From Adiantum capillus-veneris (Eukaryota; Streptophyta; Polypodiopsida; Polypodiales; Pteridaceae), in the NCBI GenBank assembly GCA_014529385.2, contig CM043944.1:88188384-88252383 (forward strand): a stretch of DNA of 64,000 nt, written 5' to 3'. Numbering within the stretch: position 1 is the stretch's first letter; each line of letters begins with the position of its first letter. The notes below the pieces were generated by a model. The model saw only the letters and a program-made list of their open reading frames with translations. It searched no databases and was not told the DNA's origin. The position numbers were made by a program, and so were the translations under genes. Positions 45,752-56,138 of this stretch are shown piece after piece.

Positions 45752-46021
45752 ATGGCTAATTGGATCAGTGCATGTCGTTTAAAGAAGTACAATTTGCCTC
45801 TAACCAATGAGTTGCTAGAAAGAATACATGCAGTCAAGCATAGAAAGATAAAACGACAGCAAGTTATTGATGAAGCCCAAGAGGAAGCTCGGCTTCGGGT
45901 ATTCAAAAGGAAATCTGCTCTCAAGAATCAACAAACACCTATTCCCCTCAACACCCTAGAAATAGATGACCAACAATGGGAATGCAGAAAGATGCAGTGT
46001 CAACAGATGATGAATGTTTAG
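45752..46021 (+). pseudogene. Gypsy element 2: integrase-distal basic segment
   Basis: ANWISACRLKKYNLPLTNEL and HAVKHRKIKRQQVIDEAQEE follow a broken IKIFKKGDRILVYSI-like stretch (45605-45650) that recalls the GPF/SH3-like tail of Ty3 integrase. Basic, probably the Pol C-terminus. Confidence 0.5.
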
Positions 46022-46023
46022 AT

Positions 46024-46400
46024 GGAATGGACCTTCGTATCAAAGTACAGTTCAACAAACATAGCACAAATGCATTGGTCGACACACGAGCTCGAGTAAA
46101 TGCAGTTAGTTATTCAACGTACAAGTAGGCAACAAGTCAGTCTTTGATAGCAGGAATAGCAACTATCAAAGGATGCAACAAGAACCCAACACCAACATTG
46201 GGAGTAGTCAACTTGAACGTGATAGTACATGATGTCCATGTCCTCATCATTTTGTGTGCTTACCAGATGAACACATGAATGAGACGATGATTCTTGGAAT
46301 CCCATGGATGCAGACATATAAGGCAGTACCAGATTGGGATAGGAATCAACTCAAGCTATCATGTAAAGGCGGACAACTCATTGTTCGAATTGCACCAAGT
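46024..46400 (+). pseudogene. Gypsy element 2: second retropepsin-like domain, downstream of integrase
   Basis: Reads MDLRIKVQFNKHSTNALVDT then RARVNAVSYSTY. This is the aspartic protease start (ALVDTGA-VN..SY) with Gly replaced by Arg. After a TAG comes IAGIATIKGCNKNPTPTLGV and VNLNVIVHDVHV, then a frameshift to HMNETMILGIPWMQTYKAVP and DWDRNQLKL, the second conserved ILG.PW patch. It differs in wording from the first protease at 41.35 kb, so it is not a simple recent duplicate. Protease after integrase is outside the normal Ty3 order. Either capture from another element or a duplicated, diverged domain. Confidence 0.65.
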
Positions 46401-47092
46401 AAGAAGGAATGGAAAGGCAATACCAGCAAAACAAACCACAAAGTAATCAATCTTCTCCATCCTATTGACAAGAAAATACTACAAGTAGTATGCAAGGAGT
46501 CAAGAAAATTTGGGTACCGAAAGCACAGCTTAAGGACAAGCTGATTCAAATATGGATGCCCAAAACATCATCGACAATACCAAAGACGGTTCCAAAGGTC
46601 AAAACACAGAGACGAGCATCTCTGAGAAAGGAACCTAACACAAAATGGGTTTGAAAGAAAAAAGAGCACTTATCTTGTCCGCAATCGGGAAAACCAATCA
46701 AGCAATGGAGAGTTAAGCCTCAGAAACCTCAACCACACCATTCTGACCAAGAAAAACCAAGATATCAATGTCGAGTAAAAGCTCGACAACAGTCAAAAGT
46801 GATACCAACAGCTCACGCAATCAGTGTGCTAAAGCATCCTGATGGAACAATCAAGCAAAGAGCACACAAGGTACAAGGTTTGCTCTTTGGAAGACAGCAT
46901 CAGAAAGCCTCGACATCAGAAACCCTTGAGTTAATTACTCAAGACCCAACTCTTGCACAGCATATTGGTTTGAATTGCATTGATCTTCAAAGCATGGTAG
47001 AGCCAACCAAGGCTATGCATAGACACGACTGTTCAACCCATGCACACAGTTGTCGCGGAGTACACCATCTAGAAGGGATGGAAGGGCACTAA
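46400..47092 (+). pseudogene. Gypsy element 2: basic open region after the second protease
   Basis: Frames 46254-46544 and 46799-47092 join through broken sequence. The phrases KIWVPKAQLKDKLIQIWMPK and KHPDGTIKQRAHKVQGLLFG are visible. The IWVPK word echoes the W(I/V)PK words of gypsy element 1's linker, suggesting this block was once a protease-RT linker, copied together with the second protease. Confidence 0.45.
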
Positions 47093-48507
47093 GTAATTAA
47101 GGGCAATGTTTGAAGAGGGAGGAAAAAGTTTTATGTTAACGTGTGATTTTTACAAAATTACCTAATAATGCCCTTATAATTCATCAATAGGGAAAATTTA
47201 ACTAATGATATCTCCCCGATGAGTGTAAATAGTGTATATACTATCAAAAAATCATTAAAAAATAGTCCTTTTTTGTTATTTTTAATCATTTTTCTTAATA
47301 TTGAGACTTAAAAATGGAGAAATCCAACAAAAAACAATAAAACTGTTTTTTTCAATGGATTTTCTTAATTATTGGATTTTCACTTTGCTTTTTTAGTGTA
47401 TTTTGTTATTTTCTTTGATTTTTCAATAAAAAGGTCAAAAATTAATAATAAATAGCAAAGGAGGTCAGATGAAAAAACTGAAGAATCGATGGTGATAAAA
47501 AAAAACAAGATGGACAAGCACAAAAAATCTCAATCAAATCGGCAGATGGAAGCGAGAAGCCTAAATTGGGCGGCCGGATCTACTTTTGCAGAATTCTTGC
47601 AGAATGAGCTACAGGGATCTGATTGGGGAAATTTTTGACTCTAACATAGATTTCACGGCCTAGTAGTACTAAACCGGGAATCTAGGGAAAAATGGTTTGG
47701 GAAGTTCGGGTATAGATATCCAAGATAGGCTTAAATCACCTCATTTCAATTGTTGCCTTTGGAGAGAGAGCTTTTGACCCTCTTCACACGTATTTTCCAG
47801 AGTCCATAGTCACCTGTTTTCAGCGCCGTCTCACACAAGACATGAAGGGTAAGTTCTAAACCTATCAATGATCCATTTTTTACGGCCTGTAGCTAGTCTA
47901 AACCCCTAGAAAAAACCCTAGAATCCGAAAAGTGCACGAAGACCTACGACCAAAAATCGACCATAGCGGCATGTCAGCTCAACCACATCGGATGAGATTT
48001 GAACTGTAGCATGCACCAACATAATAGAACAATTCTATGGCAACAATTGACCATTCAAAAAGGGTCGAGGGGGTCCCAAGTAGAAAAGCTAGGTTTTTGA
48101 CAGATGCCAGAATTGCATTCTGACTCCACAAACAGCTTGAATACGAGGTCTATACACAATGTATATGATTGGTTTCATAAAATCAATCAAGCCAAGCCCT
48201 CAAAATGCAAAAAACGGTTTGAAGGCTAGAAAGCGTCAAATTTGACATACGAGGTCAAACTGACTCCAAATGGGCCAAAATTGGACGAGTTGCTTCACGA
48301 CTATGTTGCGGATAAGTCCATAGCCTCAAAAGTGACTAACCAATTCTACAGGCCATGCAGTCAAAAAAATCAAAGATTTCAAAGTCAACAAAGCACAAAG
48401 TGATGCTGGCAAGACCAAACTTCCAAATTCAATTTATGGCTTGTTTTAGGTGTAAAGAATGTGTTTAGGTCAAAATTTCCAAGTTTTGCAAGAAAATATT
48501 GACTGCT

Positions 48508-48529
48508 ATAAATAATCGTGATTATTTAC
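48508..48529. repeat. 22-bp palindrome (3' copy 1)
   Basis: ATAAATAATCG then TGATTATTTAC, two changes from the perfect form. Confidence 0.9.
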
Positions 48530-48786
48530 TTCTGCACTATTTTGGCTTGAAAATTGTATCATCACCTCATCTATCACTTGTACACACATATTACATGCCA
48601 AATTTCAAGTATGACCCAAAATGATCAACTATAACTTGGGAAATTGCCAAAAAACGCAAAGAAGTCCTTTCAAGCCAAATTCTGAGTTATGAGCCACATT
48701 TTTTGATCCAAATCACCTCATATCACATACACATGCACCATGCTTAGAACCAAGTTGTACCAAAAAATGTTTATTTTGATGAAAAA

Positions 48787-48808
48787 GTTAATAATCACGA
48801 TTATATAC
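48787..48808. repeat. 22-bp palindrome (3' copy 2)
   Basis: GTTAATAATCA then CGATTATATAC, a diverged copy. Confidence 0.85.
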
Positions 48809-49083
48809 TTTTTGGCCAAAATGGGAGAAATTTGCAACTTTGCCATCATAGGACCAAAGTACATGATGTCCTACGCCCATTAGCCAAGTTTAAACAAATT
48901 TGGATATTAGAATCTCAAAATTCCTCTTCATCTACTGTTTCAGAGACATAAAGCCTAAATCTAACACCATTTTCATCCTGTGCACCCAAATGAGCCCATA
49001 TTTAACTCAGAGTATCTATTTGGTATACACTTCAAGCATATATTGCCAAATTTGCAAAAAGTTTAAAAAATTACTCAGTTGTT

Positions 49084-49105
49084 GTAAATAATCGCGATTA
49101 TTTAC
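49084..49105. repeat. Perfect 22-bp palindrome (3' copy 3)
   Basis: GTAAATAATCG followed by CGATTATTTAC, identical to the 39592 copy 9.5 kb upstream. Confidence 0.95.
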
Positions 49106-49349
49106 TTTTGTTTGTTCAAAAATTGATTTGAAGCAAATTGGACTCAATTTGTCAGCATTTCATACTGAAGGACATTTTAGAGAAAAATCTACCAAATTTG
49201 CTAACTTTGACATTCTATTATCTTAATAGGAACCATGCAAGCTGCAGATAAATCTCTCTCAAAAGGAGAAGCTGCAAGAGCTACCACCATATCAAATGGA
49301 CCCCAGTTCAGTTAAAACTGCCAAAGTTACCTATCTATCAAGATAACAA

Positions 49350-50381
49350 TTGGAAGAGAAAAACACCACAGTGTTTACAGGTAGATTTAAAAGCGAAGAT
49401 GGACATCAGGTAGAACTACAACTTCTACCAAAAGAAGTTTATGATGTTTCTGCAAAGCCCGAGACCAAAGAAGCCAACCGAAGGTTGGGGCTCAGAGACT
49501 TTTACGAACAAGAGCCATTTGGAGTGGATTTCCAAAAAGCTTATGAGGTCTTGTCCACGATCAAAGAAGATGGAATCACCCAAATCTCTGACCAACAAGG
49601 GAACAAAGTCGAAATGGTGATAACAAAAGAGATAGTGGCAGAAGCTCTCATACTGCCAACTAAAGGAATGACAATGAGGGCAAGAGATAGAAAGACGGCA
49701 GGAACCTTCACCAACGAAACCGCCGCTGCGACATTTGCCAACATCATCCAAAAACTGGTGAAAGAGCCCACAAGATTGTACCACCAACACTTCCACTTCC
49801 TCGCCAAGAGACCGCCAAGGTATACGACACCCAATCATGCGGTTGCTACAACCTTTACACAAGTTCTCAAATCAACAACCAGGCAACTAATTGACCTTGC
49901 ATAGTACTTGTTGTCCACATTAAAGGGGGCAAAGAAAGAGGGAAAAATAACATATCTGGGAGCACCAGAGGTTCTAACCCGAATTGCCTACCATGCTATT
50001 GGCATGGCCGACAACTTGCCGCATGCCCCACATGACAACACTTGGATAGTGTTCGCACAACCTTCCCCTCGAGCCAGAAGATCTACCAAGAGAACATACA
50101 AGTCTGATGAAGAGTCTGTTGAGAGCTCTCCAGAACGACATAGCAATGAAAGCTCAGATAATGAGGAAAAAAGTGCACGAAGGGAAGAGATGAAAAGAAA
50201 AGCCGTGGTAGCACATCAGGAGGAGCCGCAACAGAAACATGCCAGGTTTAAAAGCAAAAATCAGTCCTATGAACGCAACCACCAAGCACAAGGCAAGGAC
50301 CCGGCAAAGTGGGTACCAATTGAATTGAAAGGACCAAGAACAAAGCACCATACCAGGAAACAGGCCGAAGACCCAACATAA
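49350..50381 (+). pseudogene. Gypsy element 2: extra ORF A (unknown function)
   Basis: Two frames: 49350-49904 (184 codons) and 49908-50381, the same frame separated only by one TAG. The N-terminal half reads KPETKEANRRLGLRDFYEQE, PFGVDFQKAYEVLSTI and VEMVITKEIVAEALILPTKG. The phrase VITKEIVAEAL-LP resembles the folded domain found in Athila ORF1-like and plant-transposon-protein sequences, where an element-encoded domain ends in InEaLgLP; this is a weak resemblance. The C-terminal half is charged and disordered (SDEESVESSPERHSNESSDN). No signal peptide or membrane span is evident, so an env-like role is not supported. Confidence 0.5.
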
Positions 50382-50960
50382 CTATTGGAAAAAATGTATC
50401 AAGAAGCAGAATCTTTGAAGCTGAAAGAAGCCCAAGAAGCGGAACGAAAAGCTAAAGAGACGGAGGAGCAACAAAAGCAAGCAGAGGACACAACTGCACA
50501 AGGAGAAGCACATCATGATCAAGGTGATATGTCTCCTGACCTTCTTCACCTGCTTCAGAACAGCATGATCACCCCATGCCAAGCCCACCACCATCCAGAA
50601 GATAAATCCATAGAAACAGAGCCTACAAAAGAGACAGAGACTAACAAAGAGAAGCAACAGAATCTGCACAACCGGCAGCTACTACACAAGAGCAACACAA
50701 AGAGCAAGAACCAGAGCCAGAAAGGGCGGCAAGTCTTGCACCAGAGGACACCACAAAGTTTGAGCAAACAAGAGAACGACAGTCCGAAGAAACCCCTTCT
50801 ACATCTACACAGCAAGAAAAGGCTGAGGCATCCACGGAGCCTCAGGATGACAAAGCGGAAGAAGACCAACCATACACACAGCCTCAAGGGCAAGAACAAC
50901 CAGCTGCCACAATGCATCCAAGAGAGACACAAGAGATTTCCAACACATCTAGGTAGCTAG
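50382..50960 (+). pseudogene. Gypsy element 2: extra ORF B, low-complexity Glu/Lys/Gln-rich
   Basis: Encodes EKMYQEAESLKLKEAQEAER then KAKETEEQQKQAEDTTAQG, followed by a long Lys/Gln/Ser/His-rich tail. The first about 40 residues could form a coiled coil. It probably continues ORF A (adjacent, one stop apart) and leads into the tandem coiled-coil array. Composition alone gives no function. Confidence 0.4.
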
Positions 50961-50996
50961 CAAGAAATGAAGATTGGCAATCAAACGATGAAGTAA

Positions 50997-53900
50997 TCTT
51001 GCAAGTCAACGAGTATCCCAAGCAAATGCAGGACATGATGGAAAGACTCCGCTCCTAGGAGCACTTAGCCGCAACACAAAGGCTAAAGAACTCGAGATGG
51101 TGATTAACGCTATCCAAGGAGAGTTAGATGACAGATTAAATTTCATCATCGATCTACAAACACAAGTGCAAGAATTGAAAGCTGAAGTTGAACAACATCA
51201 GCTAGCAAGGGATAAATAGCAAAAGGAGATGGAGGAGCTCCGGGACCTACTTACAAAGTTGTCAGATGCTTCCAAAGCCAAAGATGAACAACTGAAAAAA
51301 GTTACAAACAAACTTCTAACTACAACCCTGTCAGTTCAAAAAATTCAAGTACAGTTAGATGTAGCAAACGCCTCCCTACAGTACTCAGAGAAGAGAATAA
51401 ATGATTAGGCAACTTTCTTGCGGCAAATATGAGAAAATCCCGCAGTGGCCTCGATCAAAGGAATAGATGAGGTCTAAAAAGCATTAGAGAAAAAGAACAA
51501 GGAGCTCGAGTTAGAGCTTAAACTGGAGCAATCTCAGCGCAAAGACCTGGCTTTAATGCGGGTGCAACGAGAAGAAGAGTTGCTGAAAGAAATAGCTGAG
51601 CTTAAAAGAGTCAACCAACTGTTGAGAGATGGATGGACAGAAACGCAAGAAGAGGCACGAAATTCCGAGAAACCACAAATAGAGATCCCCTCAGTTTCTT
51701 TTGCTGAGATGGAGACACAACAAGCAGAAGGGCTAGGTGGCAAGGAGGAATTTTAGGTACAAATAACAAAAAATGATACAGTGCCAATGGTCTAACTGTC
51801 AAAAGCTGAGGAAGATGCACTGCAAGAAAAGATTACACAAGAGGTAGATGAGAAGTGGAAAGCAGCGAGGGATTGGGAGTTGAGAGTTCTTGACTCTGTC
51901 AATGTTACACAACTCACTCCCAATCAAATCAATGCGCAATGGCATCAGCAATCCCTGCCATACCCTATGATAAAGGTGGAGTTGCTCCAAGTCAAAGAGA
52001 GGCTTTACAAACACATGCAAGTAGAAGGCGCAGATCAAGACCACCCAAAGTGGAGGCTGAGCTGGTTGAACAGGAATCCAAGATAACACAAGAGGTAGAT
52101 GAGCAGTGGAAAGCAGCGATGGATTGGGAGTTGAGAGTTCTTCACTCTGTCAATGTTACACAACTCACTCCCAATCAAATCAATGCGCAATGGCATCAGC
52201 AGTCCCTGCCATACCCCATAGTATGATAAAGGTAGAGTTTCTCCAAGTCAAAGAGAGGCTTTACAAAGACATGCAAGTAGAAGGCGCAGATCAAGACCAC
52301 CCAATGTGGAGGCTAAGCTGGTTGAACAAGAATCCAAGATATTTGATTCCAACAAGTATACCAAGCAAATGCAGGACATGATGGAAAGACTCCGCTCCCA
52401 GCAACACTTAGCTGCAGCACAAAGGCTAAAGAACTTGAGATGGTGATTGACTCTCTCCAAGGAGATTTAGACGAGAGATTAAATGTCATCACCGATCTAC
52501 AAATACAAGTGCAGGAATTGAAAGCTGAAGCTGAACAACATCATCTAGTAAGGGATAAACAGCGAAAGGAGATGGAGGAGCTCGAGGACCTACTTACGCA
52601 GTTGTGAGATGCTTGCAAAGCCAAAGATAAACAACAGGCAGAAGTTACAAACGAACTTTTAACTACAACCCTGTCAGTTCAAAAAATGCAAGTACAGTAG
52701 ATGTAGCAAATGACTCTCTACAGTACTCAGAGAAGAGAATAAATGATCAGGCAACTTTCTTGCGGCAAATATGAGAAAATCCTGTAGTGGCCTCGATCAA
52801 AGGAATAGAAGAGATCTAAAAAGCATTAGAGAAAAAGAACAAGGACCTCGGGCTAGAGCTTAAACTGGAGCAATCTCAACACAAAGACCTGGCTTTAATG
52901 CGGTGCAACGAGAAGAAGAGTTTCTGAAACAAATAGCTGAGCTTAAAAGAGTCAACCAACTGTTGAGAGATGGATGGACAGAAACGCAAGAAGAGGCAGG
53001 AACTTCTGAGAAACCACAAATAGAGATCCCCTCAGTTTCCTTTGCTGAGATGGAGACACAACAAGCAGAAGGGCTAGGTGGCAAGGAGGAATTTTAGGTA
53101 CAAATAACAAAAAATGATACAGTGCCAATGGTCTAACTGTCAAAAGCTGAGGAAGATGCACTGCAAGAAAATATTACACAAGAGATAGATGAGCAGTGGA
53201 AAGTAGTGATGGATTGGGAGTTGAGAGTTCTTCCCTCTGTCAATGTTACACAACTCACTCCCAATCAAATCAATGTGCAATGGCATCAGAAATCCCTGCC
53301 ATACCCTATGATAAAGGTGGAGTTGCTCCAAGTCAAAGAGAGGCTTTACAAAGACATGCAAGTAGAAGGCGCAGATCAAGACCACCCAAAGTGGAGGCTG
53401 AGCTGGTTGAACAAGAATCCAAGATATTTGATTCCAACGAGTATGCCAAGCAAATGCAGGACATGATGGAAAGACTCCGCTCCCAGCAACACTTAGCAGC
53501 AGCACAAATGCTAAAGAACTCGAGATTGTGATTGACGCTCTCCAAGGAGAGTTAGATGAGAGATTAAATGTCATCACCGATCTAGAAATACAAGTGCAGG
53601 AACTGAAAGCTGAAGCTGAACAACATCAGCTAGCAAGGGATAAATAGCGAAAGGAGATGGAGGAGCTCGAGGACCTACTTACGAAGTTGTCAGATGCTTG
53701 CAAAGCCAAAGATGAACAACTGACAGAAGTTAGAAACGAACTTCTAACTACAACCCTATCAGTTCAAAAAATGAAAGTACAGTTAGATGTAGCAAATGCC
53801 TCCCTACAGTACTCAGAGAAGAGAATACATGATCATGCAACTTTCTTGTGGCAAATATGAGAAAATCCTGCAGTGGCCTTGATCAAAGGAATAGATGAGG

Positions 53901-54508
53901 TCTAAAAAGCATTAGAGAAAAAGAACAAGGACCTCGGGCTAGAGCTTAAACTGGAGCAATCTTAGCACAAAGACCTGGCTTTAATGCGGGTGCAATGAGA
54001 AGAGTTTCTGAAAGAAATAGCTGAGCTTAAAAGAGTCAACCAGCTGTTGAGAGATGGATGGACATAAATGCAAGAAGAGGCAGGAACTTTTGAGAAACCA
54101 CAAATAGAGATCCCCTCAGTTTATTTTGCTGAATGGAGACACAACAAGCAAAAGGGCTAGGTGGCAAGGAGGAATTTCAGGTACAAATAACAAAAAATGA
54201 TACAGTGCCAATGGTCTAACTGTCAAAAGCTGAGGAAGATGCACTAGAAGAAAAGATTACACAAGAGGTAGATGAGCAGTGGAAAGCAGCGATGGATTGG
54301 GAGTTGAGAGTTCTTCACTCTATCAATGCTACACAACTCACTCCCAATCAAATCAATGCGCAATGGCATCAGCAATCCCTGCCATACCCTATGATAAAGG
54401 TGGAGTTGCTCCAAGTCAAAGAGAGGCTTTACAAAGACATGCAAGTAGAAGGCGTAGATCAAGACCACCCCAAGTGGAAGCTGAGCTGGTTGAACAAGAA
54501 TCCAAGAT
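50997..54508 (+). repeat. Tandem array of three units of about 1085 bp encoding coiled coil
   Basis: Unit starts: 50997 (A), 52341 (B), 53426 (C); the array ends near 54508. B and C are 1085 and 1083 bp. A is longer because it carries an internal 251-bp duplication (51833-52083 and 52084-52340). Each unit encodes heptad-rich text such as MQDMMERLRS, VQELKAEAEQH, KEMEELEDLLT and LLKEIAELKRVNQLL, ending with an MDWELRVL...QINAQWHQ segment. Two stops (in QI-stop-ENP and EV-stop-KALEK) are shared by all three units, and VPMV-stop-LSKAEE is too. Confidence 0.85.
51833..52340 (+). repeat. 251-bp direct duplication inside array unit A
   Basis: ACACAAGAGGTAGATGAG through AACAGGAATCCAAGAT (to 52083) is repeated from 52084 to 52340 with few differences (for example one ATAGT insertion near 52220). 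Confidence 0.85.
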
Positions 54509-55179
54509 ATTTGATTCTATTCACAAAAGCATATGCAGCACTACAAAAAGATCCTACTTTTTGTCCTGTACCAAGAGTAAGGACCTAGCAAGCACATGAG
54601 GCAATAACAAAGAAGCAGCTAACCTGAGTGAACTACCCAAGATTGCCTGCTCCAGAAAAGGGACCACAGATCGAAGAGTAAATGGTGAAAACCCTAACGG
54701 GCGCCATGTCCTTCTTCAAAAGTATTGCGGATCTATCATGTGCAATGCTATATGAAATCTGCCGAACGCTGCTCACCTGCATCGAAGTTTTCCATGAGGT
54801 AGAGCAAGCAGGCACCCCGTGGATGTCATTCCTCGAGTGTAATAAAGGATTATGCTACGATCTCAGTGGTCAACCTTTTGAAGAAGTCTTCTATGGCTTC
54901 TACACCCGGTGCATGTTCTTACCATCACACAATATGCTGGCATTTGAGAAAGCGTTCTACATAGGGTTCTTCACTTGGCGAACGAAGATATTCGGGCCAG
55001 TGATCAGTAACCTGACTTCGACATTTGTAGGCGACTCAGTTGTGGAGCTTAAAAACAAAGTCATAATGCAATTTTTGCAAGTGCCAGACAAAGAGAGAAA
55101 AATCAGATATGAAAAGGCACTAAATGCGCTTAAAGACCGCCTCACTAGTCGTCAACCGGAAGACTACTTCAGCCCATAA
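54509..55179 (+). pseudogene. Gypsy element 2: extra ORF C (unknown function)
   Basis: 54682-55179 (165 codons) is open: MVKTLTGAMSFFKSIADLSC, LYEICRTLLTCIEVFHEVEQ, GLCYDLSGQPFEEVFYGFYT, EKAFYIGFFTWRTKIFGPVI and KNKVIMQFLQVPDKERKIRY. It is rich in aromatic and hydrophobic residues but has no clear transmembrane span. It lies just after the array, and the array's last unit reads into it (KNPRYLILFTKAYAALQKDP, 54510). It ends 40 bp before the 3' LTR. I do not recognise the family. Confidence 0.5.
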
Positions 55180-55199
55180 AGCTGTGTCAAAGGACGACA

Positions 55200-55218
55200 C
55201 AGGCGAGGAGGGGGGTAA
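55200..55218 (+). promoter_or_regulatory. Polypurine tract of gypsy element 2
   Basis: AGGCGAGGAGGGGGGTAA lies immediately before the 3' LTR start. Confidence 0.75.
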
Positions 55219-56138
55219 TTTTAGAAGCAAGCTAACTCAAATACCATTTTTTGGTGCTCTCATAGTAAAAAAACACTCATTATTTTGATAAATCGAGAAT
55301 ATTGTAACTTCTATTTTACGGATAAATCTTTGTAATAGATGAGCGAGGGCTACAAGCTTCCAGATTGTATCAACCTGTCAGTACCCATCTTTAGTTAGAG
55401 CTCCCAGATTATTATTTTTGACCACCAAAACCTTGGCTAAGGTATAAAATCCAATTTTTGTAAGTTATTATTAAGTTTTGGATAATAAAATACACAGTGT
55501 GAGCTAACGATGCTCACTTCTCTCCTTCTCGTGCTTCCTACTCCCTCTCTGATTGTCACATTGCAGTCACGTTTGTTGCATTGCAACCGCAGGAAAGAGC
55601 TCTACACATTGACGTAAACACTTCATGATATTTCATAGCTTTTTGCGTCGTTGACTCGTGGCCTAATTTCATCATAAGTAGGAATTTACACTTCAAAATC
55701 AAAAACTAAGCATAGGCGGGGTATTGGGGCATCATTGCTAAGCATTTAGGTGCATTCTGGGTCGAAAACGACTAGGTCAAAAATCCACTGTTGTTAATAA
55801 TCACAATTTTGGCACCTGACCTAAAGTGGGATTTGAGACTATAAGCATGTGTGCTTAGGTTTATATACATTTCCTAAAAGTTTTGTTATGTTTGGATGTT
55901 ATTTGATGCTATAACGAATGTGATTTGTCTGCCGATGTGAGCGATTGGCTTTTGGTGATTTCAGTCACTTGAGTGTAGCTTGAGATAGATGCGAGTTGTT
56001 TGTTGTTTTCCGAGAGATTGACAACCTCTTGTAGCCTCTATGCACTAATTGAGTCAGCTTCGTTCCATGGATTGACAATTTAATCGTGGTTCTCGCTATA
56101 TCTGCCAATAAGATGTGAGGTTAAACACCCATCCCACA
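55219..56138 (+). repeat. 3' LTR of gypsy element 2 (920 bp)
   Basis: Starts TTTTAGAAGCAAGCTAACTC (TG changed to TT) and ends CACCCATCCCACA. The TATA box GGTATAAAATCC is at about 55440. It contains a block of about 50 bp (55999-56050) absent from the 5' copy. Confidence 0.88.

Larger units (their letters stand above)
47093..49300 (+). other. Noncoding AT-rich region with palindromic repeats
   Basis: No frame above about 65 codons. The 22-bp palindrome recurs at 48508-48529, 48787-48808 and 49084-49105 with 280-297 bp spacing, in blocks that share wording such as CCAAATTT(G/C)CAA and ACTTTTG. This echoes the 5' leader (38.9-40.0 kb). Confidence 0.6.
38044..56138 (+). mobile_element. Giant (18.1-kb) Ty3/gypsy retrotransposon with extra 3' open frames, inactive
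   Basis: Related LTRs at 38044-38908 (865 bp) and 55219-56138 (920 bp) enclose primer site, leader, an embedded copia fragment, gag-end/protease, RT, RNase H, two integrase zinc modules, integrase core, a second retropepsin-like domain, noncoding DNA, extra frames with a coiled-coil tandem array, polypurine tract and 3' LTR. Flanks are GCAAT and CCAAT (CAAT shared), a 5-bp target duplication with one change. The TGGTGCCGTTG-type primer site and long 3' region recall Athila/Tat-like lineages, but no exact family is claimed. The protease-linker text matches gypsy element 1. Multiple stops and a lost integrase Asp show it is dead. Confidence 0.85.

Noticed and set aside
50382-50932. Minus-strand frames of 95-125 codons rich in Leu, Phe and Cys that look membrane-like
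   Set aside because: They are antisense to a Lys/Gln/Glu-rich plus-strand frame, which forces Leu/Phe-rich antisense text.
51534-53577. Repeated minus-strand frames beginning MPPSPSACCVSISAKETE
   Set aside because: Antisense shadows of the tandem coiled-coil array; they repeat only because the array repeats.
49350-55179. An envelope gene in the extra 3' region
   Set aside because: No signal peptide, no clear transmembrane span and no paired cysteines were seen in ORFs A or C. Position alone is not enough.
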